Source of the DNA: Tropicimonas sediminicola
GTDB lineage: Bacteria; Pseudomonadota; Alphaproteobacteria; Rhodobacterales; Rhodobacteraceae
Reading direction: 5' to 3'
NCBI RefSeq assembly: GCF_900188335.1
Contig: NZ_FZOY01000001.1
Coordinates: forward strand, 62,001 to 126,000
DNA length: 64,000 bases
Shown: one piece after another, positions 1 to 8,235 of the stretch
Position numbering within the stretch: the first letter of the stretch is position 1
Layout: every line of letters starts with the position of its first letter
The notes under the pieces: model-generated
The model's input: the letters and a program-made list of their open reading frames with translations, nothing else
Told to the model about the DNA's origin: nothing
The model's database searches: none
Made by a program: the position numbers and the translations under genes

Positions 1-831
1 TACCGGCCGGTCGGAGCCACGATGGCGATCTTTGCCGATGGCGCGCGGGCGGGGACGCTGTCGTCGGGCTGCGTGGAATCCGACATCGCGCTGCACGGGC
101 TGGATACGCTGGAGCGGGGGCGGCCCACGGTGCTGCGCTACGGGCGCGGCTCGCCCTTCATCGACATCCAGCTTCCCTGCGGCGGCGGGCTCGACATCCT
201 GCTCCTGCCGCGGCCGGACCGCGAGGCGTTGGGTGATCTCGCGCAGCGGCGGGCGGCGCGGCAGCCCTGCACGCTGGAAGTGGCGGAGGAGACCGGCGCG
301 ATGGCGATCCGGGAGACCGGCGAGACCGGCCGCGACGCCGGCCTGTTCCGCCTGCGCTGCCTTCCGGAGCTGCGGTTCCTGGTGTTCGGCAAGGGACCCG
401 AGGCGAGCACGTTCGCCGCGCTGGTGAAGTCGGCAGGCTATCCCAACATGCTGCTCTCGCCCGACGCCGAGACGCTGGAGGAAGCCGCGCGCGCCGGGAG
501 CGAGACGCGGCACCTGGTGCGGCCATTCCTGCCGGAGGATGTGGCCGTCGATGCCTGGACGGCGATCGTTCTGTTCTTCCACGATCACGACTGGGAGCCG
601 CCGATCCTGGAGGGCGCGCTCGCGACGAAGGCGTTTTATATCGGCGCGCAGGGCAGCCAGCGGGCGCGGGATGCACGACTGCTGATGCTGGAAGGCATGG
701 GCGTGCCGGAGGACGCGCGGGCGCGGCTGCACGGGCCGGTGGGGCTGATTCCCTCCGCACGGGACGCGCGCACGCTTGCCGTCTCTGTCCTCGCCGAGAT
801 CCTCGCGGAGGCGCCCTGGGTGCGGGCATGA
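1..831 (+). CDS. xdhC: XdhC-family molybdenum hydroxylase maturation factor (5' partial)
   Basis: XdhC/CoxI-type proteins bind molybdenum cofactor and help insert it into xanthine-dehydrogenase-type or CO-dehydrogenase-type enzymes in the cytoplasm. The frame is already open at base 1 and reads YRPVGATMAIFADG, matching the N-terminal XdhC domain, so the true start lies upstream and the ATG at 22 is internal. The XdhC-like signature SSGCVESD follows. A Rossmann-like C-terminal domain begins around FLVFGKGPEAS and ends with the typical GAQGSQRARDARL and GPVGLIPSARD blocks. About 276 residues are visible of roughly 310-330 expected. It overlaps the next gene by 4 bases (ATGA), so the two are translationally coupled. 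The hydroxylase subunits themselves are presumably upstream, outside the window. Whether the partner is xanthine dehydrogenase or a Cox-type enzyme cannot be decided here. Confidence 0.88.
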   Translation, partial: YRPVGATMAIFADGARAGTLSSGCVESDIALHGLDTLERGRPTVLRYGRGSPFIDIQLPCGGGLDILLLPRPDREALGDLAQRRAARQPCTLEVAEETGAMAIRETGETGRDAGLFRLRCLPELRFLVFGKGPEASTFAALVKSAGYPNMLLSPDAETLEEAARAGSETRHLVRPFLPEDVAVDAWTAIVLFFHDHDWEPPILEGALATKAFYIGAQGSQRARDARLLMLEGMGVPEDARARLHGPVGLIPSARDARTLAVSVLAEILAEAPWVRA

Positions 832-1421
832 CACGGGTCGGGCTGGTCCTGGCGGCGGGCCGATCCGCGCGGTTCGGGCTGGAGAACAAGCTGCTGGCGC
901 CGTTCCGGGGCCGTCCCCTCGCGGCCTGGGCGGCCGAGGCCATGCGGGGTGTCGCGCTCGATCACCGGCTGGTCGTCACCTCCTCGGCGGAGGTCGCGGC
1001 CCTGTTCGAAGGGTTCGAGGTAGTGCCCGGCGCGGGCGAGATGGCCGGGCAGGCCGACAGCCTCCGGGCGGGCGTGGCGCGGGCCTGGGCGCTTGGTGCG
1101 GAGCGCCTGCTGATCGCGCTGGCCGATATGCCGCAGGTCGGGGCCGAGGTGATGGAGGCGGTGCTGGCCCGGTGCAGTGACACCTGCGCCAGCGCGGTGA
1201 CGGACGGCCGCCGCAGGATGCCCCCCGCCTGTTTCCCGAAATCCGATCTCGCCGCTCTGTCCGGGCTGCAGGGCGACCGCGGGGCCGGCGCGCTCCTGCG
1301 CGGCCTGCCCGCAACTGCGCTGGTGAGGGTGTCCGCGGATATGCTGGCCGATGTCGATACAGTGGCCGATCTCGCGGCGCTCGCTGCGTCCAACGGTCAC
1401 GAACCCGGCAACCGCCCATAG
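828..1421 (+). CDS. MobA/MocA-like nucleotidyltransferase (molybdenum cofactor)
   Basis: This 197-residue protein belongs to the MobA-like NTP transferase family, which attaches CMP or GMP to molybdopterin. The N-terminal nucleotide-binding signature LVLAAGRSARFG, followed by a Lys in the NKLLAPFRGRPL segment, is clear. Later family blocks are LIALADMPQV, the DRGAGALL segment and the C-terminal DVDTVADL, which fits the MocA/CTP:molybdopterin cytidylyltransferase subgroup better than MobA. It overlaps the XdhC-like gene by 4 bases. The pairing suggests that it makes the cytosine-dinucleotide cofactor used by xanthine-dehydrogenase-family enzymes. The exact nucleotide specificity is an inference. 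Confidence 0.82.
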   Translation: MTRVGLVLAAGRSARFGLENKLLAPFRGRPLAAWAAEAMRGVALDHRLVVTSSAEVAALFEGFEVVPGAGEMAGQADSLRAGVARAWALGAERLLIALADMPQVGAEVMEAVLARCSDTCASAVTDGRRRMPPACFPKSDLAALSGLQGDRGAGALLRGLPATALVRVSADMLADVDTVADLAALAASNGHEPGNRP

Positions 1422-1557
1422 AACATCCAGCTCCGTGCATGGAGCGGTCCTGCTGTCGTTACGGGAAGTGGAGGCCCGGCTTGCATCCATTTTGGTTTGG
1501 ATGTCTAACTTTGGGCATGTGCCCCGGAAGTGGGCAGATCTCGCAGGGAGACTACTT
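1422..1557 (+). promoter_or_regulatory. Leader/promoter region of the dpp operon
   Basis: This 136-base gap precedes a six-gene importer operon and must hold its promoter. Two inverted repeats are visible: CATCCA/TGGATG at 1484-1489 and 1498-1503 (8-base spacer) and GGGCA/TGCCC at 1513-1517 and 1520-1524 (2-base spacer). A ribosome binding site AGGGAG at 1545-1550 precedes dppA. I cannot name a regulator; the repeats may be an operator or 5' leader structure. Confidence 0.35.
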
Positions 1558-3150
1558 ATGAAACAGACGCGGACATTTACCGCAGCGCTCATGTGTGCCG
1601 GCGTGCTCGCCGGTGCGGCTTCGGCGCAGACACTCGTATATTGCTCCGAGGGTTCGCCCGAGGGCTTCGACCCGGCGCTCTACACCTCGGGCACGACCTT
1701 CGATGCCTCCGAGCACCCGATCTACGACAAGCTCGTGCTTTTCGAGACCGGCAGCACCAACGTGGTTCCGGGCCTCGCCGAGAGCTGGGAAGTGTCGGAG
1801 GACGGGCTGGAGTACACCTTCAACCTCCGTCAGGGCGTCAAGTTCCACAGCAACGACGCCTTCACGCCGACCCGCGACTTCAACGCCGACGACGTGATCT
1901 TCTCGTTCGAGCGTCAGTGGAAGGACGACAACCCCTACAAGGAAGTCTCCGGCGGCACCTGGGAATATTTCGACGGCATGTCGATGCCCGACCTGCTGAA
2001 GGAGATCGTCAAGGTCGACGACTACACGGTGAAATTCGTGCTGAACCGGCCCGAGGCGCCGATGATCGCGAACCTCGCCATGGGCTTCGCCACGATCGTC
2101 TCCAAGGAATACGCCGACGCGATGCTGGAGGCCGGCACGCCCGAGCAACTGAACCAGGCGCCGATCGGCACCGGTCCGTTCAAGTTCGTGGCCTACCAGA
2201 AGGATGCCGTCATCCGCTACGTGCGCAATGACGACTACTGGCGCGAGCCGGCGGCCATCGAGAACCTGGTCTTCGCGATCACGCCCGATGCCTCCGTGCG
2301 CTACCAGAAGCTGCAGGCCGGCGAATGCCACGTGATGCCCTATCCGAACCCGGCCGACATCCAGGCGATGAAGGACAACCCGGACATCAACGTGATGGAG
2401 CAGGAAGGCCTGAACGTGGGCTACCTCGCCTACAACACGACCCAGGCGCCCTTCGACAACCCGAAGGTCCGCAAGGCGCTCAACATGGCCATCGACAAGC
2501 AGGCCATCATCGACGTCGTGTTCCAGGGCTCCGGCCAGATCGCCAAGAACCCGATCCCGCCGACCATGTGGTCCTACAACGACGCGATCGAGGACGATGC
2601 GTTCGATCCGGAAGCCGCCAAGGCCGCACTCGAGGCCGAGGGCGTCACCGACCTCAGCATGAAGGTCTGGGCGATGCCTGTGCAGCGTCCGTACAACCCG
2701 AACGCCCGCCGCATGGCCGAGCTGATCCAGGCCGACATGGCCAACATCGGCGTCGACGTGGAGATCGTCTCCTACGAGTGGGGTGAGTATCTCAGCCGCT
2801 CGCGCGAACTCGACCGCGACGGTGCGATCCTGCTCGGCTGGACCGGCGACAACGGCGACCCGGACAATTTCCTCGCCGTTCTGCTCGGCTGCGACGGTGT
2901 CGAGAACTCCAACCGTGCCCAGTGGTGCTACGAGCCCTTCGAGGAAGTGATCCAGAAGGCCAAGATCACCACCGACGTCGCGGAGCGCACCGCGCTCTAC
3001 GAAGAGGCGCAGGTCATCTTCAAGGAGCAGGCGCCCTGGGCCACCATCGCCCACTCGGTCGTCTTCATGCCGATGCGTCCCGAAGTGGAGGGCTACAAGG
3101 TCCACCCGCTCGGTGGCCACATCTTCTACGGCGTCAGCATCGCCGAATGA
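1558..3150 (+). CDS. dppA: Dipeptide ABC transporter, periplasmic substrate-binding protein
   Basis: This 530-residue family-5 solute-binding protein captures dipeptides in the periplasm for the DppBCDF importer. The start at 1558 is chosen because it gives a clean Sec signal peptide (MKQTRTF, hydrophobic core, GAASAQ cleavage region) and has AGGGAG 7 bases upstream; the frame is open further upstream but without a signal. The mature N-terminus TLVYCSEGSPEGFDP is the hallmark of DppA. Further family blocks are GLAESWEVSEDG and LRQGVKFHSND. It is followed by a GC-rich hairpin and then the rest of the operon, a common arrangement that raises binding-protein mRNA relative to the permease genes. 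Confidence 0.95.
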   Translation: MKQTRTFTAALMCAGVLAGAASAQTLVYCSEGSPEGFDPALYTSGTTFDASEHPIYDKLVLFETGSTNVVPGLAESWEVSEDGLEYTFNLRQGVKFHSNDAFTPTRDFNADDVIFSFERQWKDDNPYKEVSGGTWEYFDGMSMPDLLKEIVKVDDYTVKFVLNRPEAPMIANLAMGFATIVSKEYADAMLEAGTPEQLNQAPIGTGPFKFVAYQKDAVIRYVRNDDYWREPAAIENLVFAITPDASVRYQKLQAGECHVMPYPNPADIQAMKDNPDINVMEQEGLNVGYLAYNTTQAPFDNPKVRKALNMAIDKQAIIDVVFQGSGQIAKNPIPPTMWSYNDAIEDDAFDPEAAKAALEAEGVTDLSMKVWAMPVQRPYNPNARRMAELIQADMANIGVDVEIVSYEWGEYLSRSRELDRDGAILLGWTGDNGDPDNFLAVLLGCDGVENSNRAQWCYEPFEEVIQKAKITTDVAERTALYEEAQVIFKEQAPWATIAHSVVFMPMRPEVEGYKVHPLGGHIFYGVSIAE

Positions 3151-3163
3151 TCTCAACCGTGGT

Positions 3164-3190
3164 CCGGGGCGCTCAGGCGCCCCGGTCCCT
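3164..3190 (+). terminator. Intercistronic stem-loop after dppA
   Basis: A 9-bp perfect stem (3164-3172 with 3177-3185) with loop TCAG is followed by a short pyrimidine run TCCCTCTTTC. It sits between dppA and the next gene of the same operon, so it probably acts as a partial terminator or as a 3' stabiliser of dppA mRNA rather than as a full stop. Confidence 0.6.
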
Positions 3191-3210
3191 CTTTCGGGTT
3201 CCCTGACAAT

Positions 3211-4302
3211 ATGGACCGCTACAGCGACTATCGCCGCATCGCACGCTCGCTTGGCGCGGATGCGGTCGCGCTCGTTCCGGGTGCGAATTTCGAGCGCCTT
3301 TTCAATGCCTCCTTCCACAGCCACGAACGACCGCTGGTCGTCGTGATCCCCGTCGAGGGCGCGCCGGCGGCCATCGTGCCGAACCTGGAGCTCCGGAGCT
3401 TCGAGCCGCTTGGCTTCGAGGGCGAGGTTTTCGACTGGCGCGACCAGGACGGCCATTCCGAAGCCTTTGCCGCGCTCGCCCGGCACCTGCCGCTGAAAAC
3501 GCTCGCGGTGGAGGGCCAGGTGATGCGGGTCTTTGTGCACCACGCGCTGGTCACGGCGATCCCGGGCCTGCAGGTGCTGGATGCCGAGCGCGAGATCTCG
3601 GCGCTGCGCCGCGTCAAGACCGCCGACGAGATCGCCACGATGGAATGCGCCATCGCCACCTCCGAGAAGGCGCTGGCCGAGGTCCTGGAGCAGGTGCGCA
3701 TCGGCCAGACCGAGGCCGAGGTGCAGAGCTTCCTCACCCAGGCGCTGTTCCGTCACGGGGCCGAGGATCACGCCTTCGGCCCGATCGTCGCAGGCGGCGA
3801 CAATTCCGCGCGCCCCCACGCCCATGCGCGCGTCGACTACGCGCTGCGCGACGGCGACTGCCTGCTGTTCGACTTCGGCGCCCGGATCGGCGGGCTCAAC
3901 GCCGACATCACGCGGACCTTCTTCGTGGGTCATGCGCCGGACGCGGCGCAGGAGGTCTATGAAACGGTGCTTTCCGCCAACCTGCGCGGGATCGAGGCGA
4001 CCCGGCCGGGCGTCACCGCCCACGACATCGACGACGCCACTACCTCGGTCCTCGAGGCCTCCCGCTTCGCCGACCGGATCCGCCACAAGACGGGCCACGG
4101 GCTTGGCCGGGCGGTGCACGAGGCGCCGCAGGTGATGCGCGGCAACCACGAGATCCTTGAACCCGGCATGGTCATCACCGTGGAGCCTGGGCTATACGCC
4201 ATCGGTGACCTCGGGATCCGGATCGAGGACGACGTCCTCGTCACGGACACCGGGTGCCGCTCGTTGACGACCTTTCCAAAGGACCTGACGGTAATCGGAT
4301 AA
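3211..4302 (+). CDS. M24-family metallopeptidase (Xaa-Pro aminopeptidase-like)
   Basis: This 363-residue cytoplasmic protein has a creatinase-type N-terminal domain (about 1-130) and an M24 pita-bread catalytic domain. All five metal ligands are visible: Asp221 (FDFGA), Asp232 (NADITR), His296 (TGHGLGR), Glu325 (TVEPGLY) and Glu339 (RIEDDV). It should therefore be an active dinuclear-metal peptidase, most likely removing an N-terminal residue before proline or splitting Xaa-Pro dipeptides. It lies between dppA and dppB, and its stop overlaps the dppB start by one base (TAATG). This argues that the imported peptides are processed by it. The precise specificity (PepP or PepQ type) is not resolved. 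Confidence 0.9.
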   Translation: MDRYSDYRRIARSLGADAVALVPGANFERLFNASFHSHERPLVVVIPVEGAPAAIVPNLELRSFEPLGFEGEVFDWRDQDGHSEAFAALARHLPLKTLAVEGQVMRVFVHHALVTAIPGLQVLDAEREISALRRVKTADEIATMECAIATSEKALAEVLEQVRIGQTEAEVQSFLTQALFRHGAEDHAFGPIVAGGDNSARPHAHARVDYALRDGDCLLFDFGARIGGLNADITRTFFVGHAPDAAQEVYETVLSANLRGIEATRPGVTAHDIDDATTSVLEASRFADRIRHKTGHGLGRAVHEAPQVMRGNHEILEPGMVITVEPGLYAIGDLGIRIEDDVLVTDTGCRSLTTFPKDLTVIG

Positions 4303-5309
4303 TGCTGAATTTCCTCCTGTCCCGCCTGCTCACCTTCGTCCCGACCTTCATCGGGGTGACGCTGATTTCCTTCTCCTTCATCCGCGTGCTGCCGGGCGAT
4401 CCGATCATCGTGATGGCCGGCGAGCGGGGCATGAGCGAGGAACGTTACGCGGAACTGCAGGCGCAGTTCGGCTTCGACAGGCCGCTCCTGGTCCAGTACT
4501 GGGATTACATGACCGGCGTGCTTCAGGGCGACCTCGGCAACAGCTTCGTCACCAAGAAACCGGTGTTCGACGAGTTCTTCGCATTGTTCCCGGCGACGCT
4601 GGAGCTGTCGATCTGTGCGATGATCTTCGCCGTGGTCCTCGGCCTGCCCGCCGGCGTCATCGCGGCGATCAACCGGGGCAAGCTGTTCGACCGGACGCTG
4701 ATGTCCACCGCGCTGGTCGGCTACTCGATGCCGATCTTCTGGTGGGCGCTGCTGATGATCATCGTCTTCTCCGGCTGGCTCGGCTGGACGCCGGTCTCGG
4801 GGCGGATCTCGCTGATCTATTTCTTCGACGACGTCACAGGCTTCATGCTGATCGACTCGCTGCTCTCGGGCCAGAAGGGCGCCTTCTCCTCGGCGGTGAA
4901 CCACCTGATCCTTCCGACGATCGTGCTGGGCACCATCCCGCTTGCGGTGATCGCCCGCCAGACCCGCTCGGCCATGCTGGAGGTGCTGAGCGAGGATTAC
5001 ATCCGCACTGCCCGCGCCAAGGGCCTGCCGCCCTCCCGCGTCACCTATATCCACGCGCTGCGCAACGCGCTGATCCCCGTGGTCACGGTGATCGGCCTGC
5101 TGGTCGGCACGCTGCTGGCCGGCGCCATCCTGACCGAGACGATCTTTTCCTGGCCGGGCATCGGCAAGTGGATGGTCGACTCGATCTATCGCCGCGATTA
5201 CCCGGTGGTGCAGGGCGGTCTGCTGCTGATCGCCGTGATGGTGATGATCGTGAACCTGACCGTCGACGTGCTCTACGGTTTCATCAACCCGAAGATCCGG
5301 AAGTCCTGA
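4302..5309 (+). CDS. dppB: Dipeptide ABC transporter permease
   Basis: This 335-residue inner-membrane permease forms the translocation channel with DppC. The start at 4302 begins MLNFLLSRLLTFVPTFIGV, the standard first membrane segment of DppB, and overlaps the upstream stop by one base. The conserved block GDLGNSF follows the periplasmic loop. The cytoplasmic EAA coupling region is SEDYIRTARAKGLPPSRV, followed by HALRNALIPVVTVIG. About six membrane segments are evident. An extra hydrophilic loop around residues 165-195 (SGRISLIYFFDDVTG region) is a little longer than in short homologues. Confidence 0.94.
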   Translation: MLNFLLSRLLTFVPTFIGVTLISFSFIRVLPGDPIIVMAGERGMSEERYAELQAQFGFDRPLLVQYWDYMTGVLQGDLGNSFVTKKPVFDEFFALFPATLELSICAMIFAVVLGLPAGVIAAINRGKLFDRTLMSTALVGYSMPIFWWALLMIIVFSGWLGWTPVSGRISLIYFFDDVTGFMLIDSLLSGQKGAFSSAVNHLILPTIVLGTIPLAVIARQTRSAMLEVLSEDYIRTARAKGLPPSRVTYIHALRNALIPVVTVIGLLVGTLLAGAILTETIFSWPGIGKWMVDSIYRRDYPVVQGGLLLIAVMVMIVNLTVDVLYGFINPKIRKS

Positions 5310-5310
5310 C

Positions 5311-6201
5311 ATGGCCGAGGCAACTGCAAACGTCGAGCGGCCGGGCCGCCTCAAGGAATTCTGGTTCTACTTCCGCGAGAACCGCGGCGCGGTGTTCGGG
5401 CTCTGGGTGTTCCTCGCCTTCCTCTTTGTCGCGATCTTCGCGCCGCTGATCGTTCCGCACGATCCCTCCGCGCAGTTCCGCGACCACCTGCTGCAGCCGC
5501 CGGCGTGGCAGGAGGGCGGCGACTGGTCCTTCGTGCTCGGCACCGACGCGCTCGGACGCGACCTGCTGTCCCGGCTGCTGATGGGCGCACGCTATTCCTT
5601 CTTCGTGGGGATTGTCGTCGTCGTCGTGGCGGCAACGGGGGGCATCACCGTGGGCCTTCTCGCCGGCTTCGCGCCGAAATGGCTCGACTCGATCATCATG
5701 CGGATCATGGACGTGATCCTCGCCTTCCCCTCGCTGCTGCTGGCGCTGGTCCTGGTCGCGATCCTAGGCCCGTCACTGCTCAATGCGATGATCGCCATCG
5801 CGATTGTGCTGCAGCCCCATTACGTGCGCCTGACACGGGCCTCGGTGATGTCGGAGCGCAACAAGGATTACGTTACCTCGGCCCGCGTGGCGGGTGCCGG
5901 GCGCTGGCGGATGATGTTCATCACCGTGCTCCCGAACTGCCTTGCCCCGATCATCGTGCAGGCGGCGCTGTCCTTCTCCACAGCGATCCTCGACGCGGCG
6001 GCGCTCGGCTTCCTCGGCATGGGCGCGCAGCCGCCGACACCGGAATGGGGCACCATGCTCGCAGAGGCGCGGGAGTTCATCCTGCGGGCCTGGTGGGTCG
6101 TCACCTTCCCCGGCCTTGCGATCCTGGTCACCGTGCTGGCCATCAACCTGATGGGCGACGGTCTGCGCGACGCGCTCGATCCCAAGCTGAAGAGGAGCTG
6201 A
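5311..6201 (+). CDS. dppC: Dipeptide ABC transporter permease
   Basis: This 296-residue partner permease starts one base after the dppB stop. An N-terminal cytoplasmic stretch leads into the first membrane segment (AVFGLWVFLAFLFVAIFAP). It then has the typical LGTDALGRDLLSRLL block of OppC/DppC proteins. The EAA-type coupling loop is NKDYVTSARVAGAGRWR, and the C-terminal end DALDPKLKRS is also typical. It heterodimerises with DppB and contacts the DppD/DppF ATPases. Confidence 0.94.
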   Translation: MAEATANVERPGRLKEFWFYFRENRGAVFGLWVFLAFLFVAIFAPLIVPHDPSAQFRDHLLQPPAWQEGGDWSFVLGTDALGRDLLSRLLMGARYSFFVGIVVVVVAATGGITVGLLAGFAPKWLDSIIMRIMDVILAFPSLLLALVLVAILGPSLLNAMIAIAIVLQPHYVRLTRASVMSERNKDYVTSARVAGAGRWRMMFITVLPNCLAPIIVQAALSFSTAILDAAALGFLGMGAQPPTPEWGTMLAEAREFILRAWWVVTFPGLAILVTVLAINLMGDGLRDALDPKLKRS

Positions 6202-6205
6202 CGAC

Positions 6206-7183
6206 ATGGCGCTTCTCGAAGTCCGCAACCTTTCGGTCGATTTCGCCACCACCTCGGGCACGTTCCGTGCGGTGGACGGGTTCGACCTGACGCTCGACAA
6301 GGGCGATATCACCGCGGTGGTCGGCGAATCCGGCTCCGGCAAGTCGGTGGCCTTCCTCGCGATGATGGGCCTGCTGCCCTGGACCGCGACGATCACCTCC
6401 GACCAGCTCACCTTCGACGGCAACGACCTGCGCGGCATCTCGCCCCGCAAGCGGCGCCAGATCATCGGCAAGGACATGTCGATGATCTTCCAGGAGCCGA
6501 TGACCTCGCTCAACCCGTGCTACACGGTCGGCTTCCAGATCAAGGAGGCGCTGCGGATCCACCTCGGGATGGACCGCAAGGAGCGCCACGCCCGTGCCAT
6601 CGAGCTGTTCGAGCAGGTTGGCATCCCGGCGCCCGAGACGCGGCTCTCGGCCTTCCCGCACCAGATGTCGGGCGGCATGAACCAGCGGGTGATGATCGCC
6701 ATGGCGATCGCCTGCAAGCCCAAGCTGCTGATCGCCGACGAGCCGACGACCGCGCTCGACGTCACGATCCAGGCGCAGATCCTGGAGCTTCTGACCTCGC
6801 TGCAGGAAGAAACCGGGATGGCGCTGGTCCTGATCACCCACGATATGGGCGTGGTGGCGGAGACCGCGGAGCGCGTGTCGGTTCAATATGCCGGTCAGAA
6901 GGTGGAGATGCAGGACGTGCGCTCGCTGTTTGCGACGCCGCATCATCCCTACACCGCCGCGCTGCTGGCCGCACTGCCGGAGCGCGCCACCACCAAGCAC
7001 CTGCCGACGATCCCCGGCGTGGTTCCGGGCCAGTTCGACCGCCCGGCCGGCTGCCTGTTCAGCCCGCGCTGCGCCCATGCCGACGAGCGTTGCCGCACCG
7101 TCGCGCCGCCCGTCGGCGGGCCGGAGCTCGGCTTCGCCCGCTGCCATTACCCGCTCAACGTGGCCCAAGAGGAAAGCGTATGA
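6206..7183 (+). CDS. dppD: Dipeptide ABC transporter ATP-binding protein
   Basis: This 325-residue ATPase has Walker A GESGSGKS (residues 40-47), signature MSGGMNQR and Walker [13 protein letters not shown]. The C-terminal oligopeptide-transporter domain contains four cysteines (GCLFSPRC, then the CRT and RCHYPL segments). In characterised DppD/OppD proteins these cysteines can hold a 4Fe-4S cluster. It forms the motor with DppF and overlaps it by four bases (ATGA). Confidence 0.95.
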   Translation: MALLEVRNLSVDFATTSGTFRAVDGFDLTLDKGDITAVVGESGSGKSVAFLAMMGLLPWTATITSDQLTFDGNDLRGISPRKRRQIIGKDMSMIFQEPMTSLNPCYTVGFQIKEALRIHLGMDRKERHARAIELFEQVGIPAPETRLSAFPHQMSGGMNQRVMIAMAIACKPKLLIADEPTTALDVTIQAQILELLTSLQEETGMALVLITHDMGVVAETAERVSVQYAGQKVEMQDVRSLFATPHHPYTAALLAALPERATTKHLPTIPGVVPGQFDRPAGCLFSPRCAHADERCRTVAPPVGGPELGFARCHYPLNVAQEESV

Positions 7184-8133
7184 CCGAGCCAGTCCTCATC
7201 GCCGAGAACCTGACGCAGGAATACGTCCTGAAAGGCGGCCTGTTCGGTCAGGACCGCATCGTGCGCGCGCTGACCGGCGCGTCCTTTTCCCTCGAGGCGG
7301 GCAAGACACTCGCTGTGGTTGGCGAATCCGGCTGCGGGAAGTCGACGCTGGCGCGCTGCATCACCATGATCGAGGAGCCGGTCGCGGGCAGCTTTGTGCT
7401 CGACGGGACGAAAGCCGGGCCGGACACCCACGACAAGCTGCGCACCACCGTTCAGATCGTCTTCCAGGACCCCTACGGCTCGCTCAACCCGCGGCAGCGC
7501 TGCGGCCAGATCCTCGAGGAGCCGCTGGTGATCAACCGCCCCGAGATGTCCGCCGAGGAGCGGACGCGGCGGGCGCGGGAGATGCTGGAACTCGTGGGCC
7601 TGCGGCCCGAGCATTTCGACCGCTACCCGCACATGTTCTCGGGTGGCCAGCGGCAGCGGATCGCCGTGGGCCGGGCGCTGATGCTGGAGCCCAAGGTGCT
7701 GGTGCTCGACGAGCCGGTCTCGGCGCTCGACCTGTCGATCCAGAGCCAGATCCTGAACCTGCTGGTCGACCTGCAGGAGCGGCTGGGGCTTGCCTACCTT
7801 TTCATCAGCCACGACCTGTCGGTGGTGAAGCACGTCGCCGACGATGTCATCGTGATGTACCTCGGCCGGCCGGTCGAAGTGGGCAGCAAGGAGGCGATCT
7901 TCAGCCACCAGCGGCATCCCTACACCAAGGCGCTGCTCTCGGCGACGCCGATTGCCGACCCGACCCTGCGCAAGGAGCGGATCAAGCTGGTGGGCGAATT
8001 GCCGTCGCCGGTGAACATCCCGCCCGGCTGCCCGTTCAGCCCGCGCTGCTGGAAGGCCACCGACAAGTGCCGGACCGAGCGTCCGGAACTGGAAGGCCAG
8101 CCGCACGCCGTGGCCTGCCACTTCCCGGAGTGA
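7180..8133 (+). CDS. dppF: Dipeptide ABC transporter ATP-binding protein
   Basis: This 317-residue second ATPase of the importer starts at the ATG overlapping the dppD stop. It carries Walker A GESGCGKST (48-56), signature FSGGQRQR, Walker B VLVLDEPVSALD and the H-loop region FISHDLSVV. The C-terminal cysteine set (GCPFSPRC, then KCRTERP and ACHFPE) parallels DppD. It is the last gene of the operon. No obvious rho-independent terminator follows in the 102 bases before the next gene, so some readthrough into it is possible. Confidence 0.95.
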   Translation: MTEPVLIAENLTQEYVLKGGLFGQDRIVRALTGASFSLEAGKTLAVVGESGCGKSTLARCITMIEEPVAGSFVLDGTKAGPDTHDKLRTTVQIVFQDPYGSLNPRQRCGQILEEPLVINRPEMSAEERTRRAREMLELVGLRPEHFDRYPHMFSGGQRQRIAVGRALMLEPKVLVLDEPVSALDLSIQSQILNLLVDLQERLGLAYLFISHDLSVVKHVADDVIVMYLGRPVEVGSKEAIFSHQRHPYTKALLSATPIADPTLRKERIKLVGELPSPVNIPPGCPFSPRCWKATDKCRTERPELEGQPHAVACHFPE

Positions 8134-8235
8134 TCGTCGGGTCGCGGTGTGATCTTGCGGAATCTCGCCGCAGTGCAGAATTGTTGAAGGGCTGGCCAAG
8201 GGCTTCTACACTTCGCCTGCGGCCCCCGCCGAGCG

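Noticed and set aside
1552-4149. An 865-codon open frame on the minus strand opposite dppA and the M24 peptidase gene
   Set aside because: It is the antisense shadow of two well-supported plus-strand genes in GC-rich DNA, is rich in Arg/His/Asp low-complexity sequence and matches no family.
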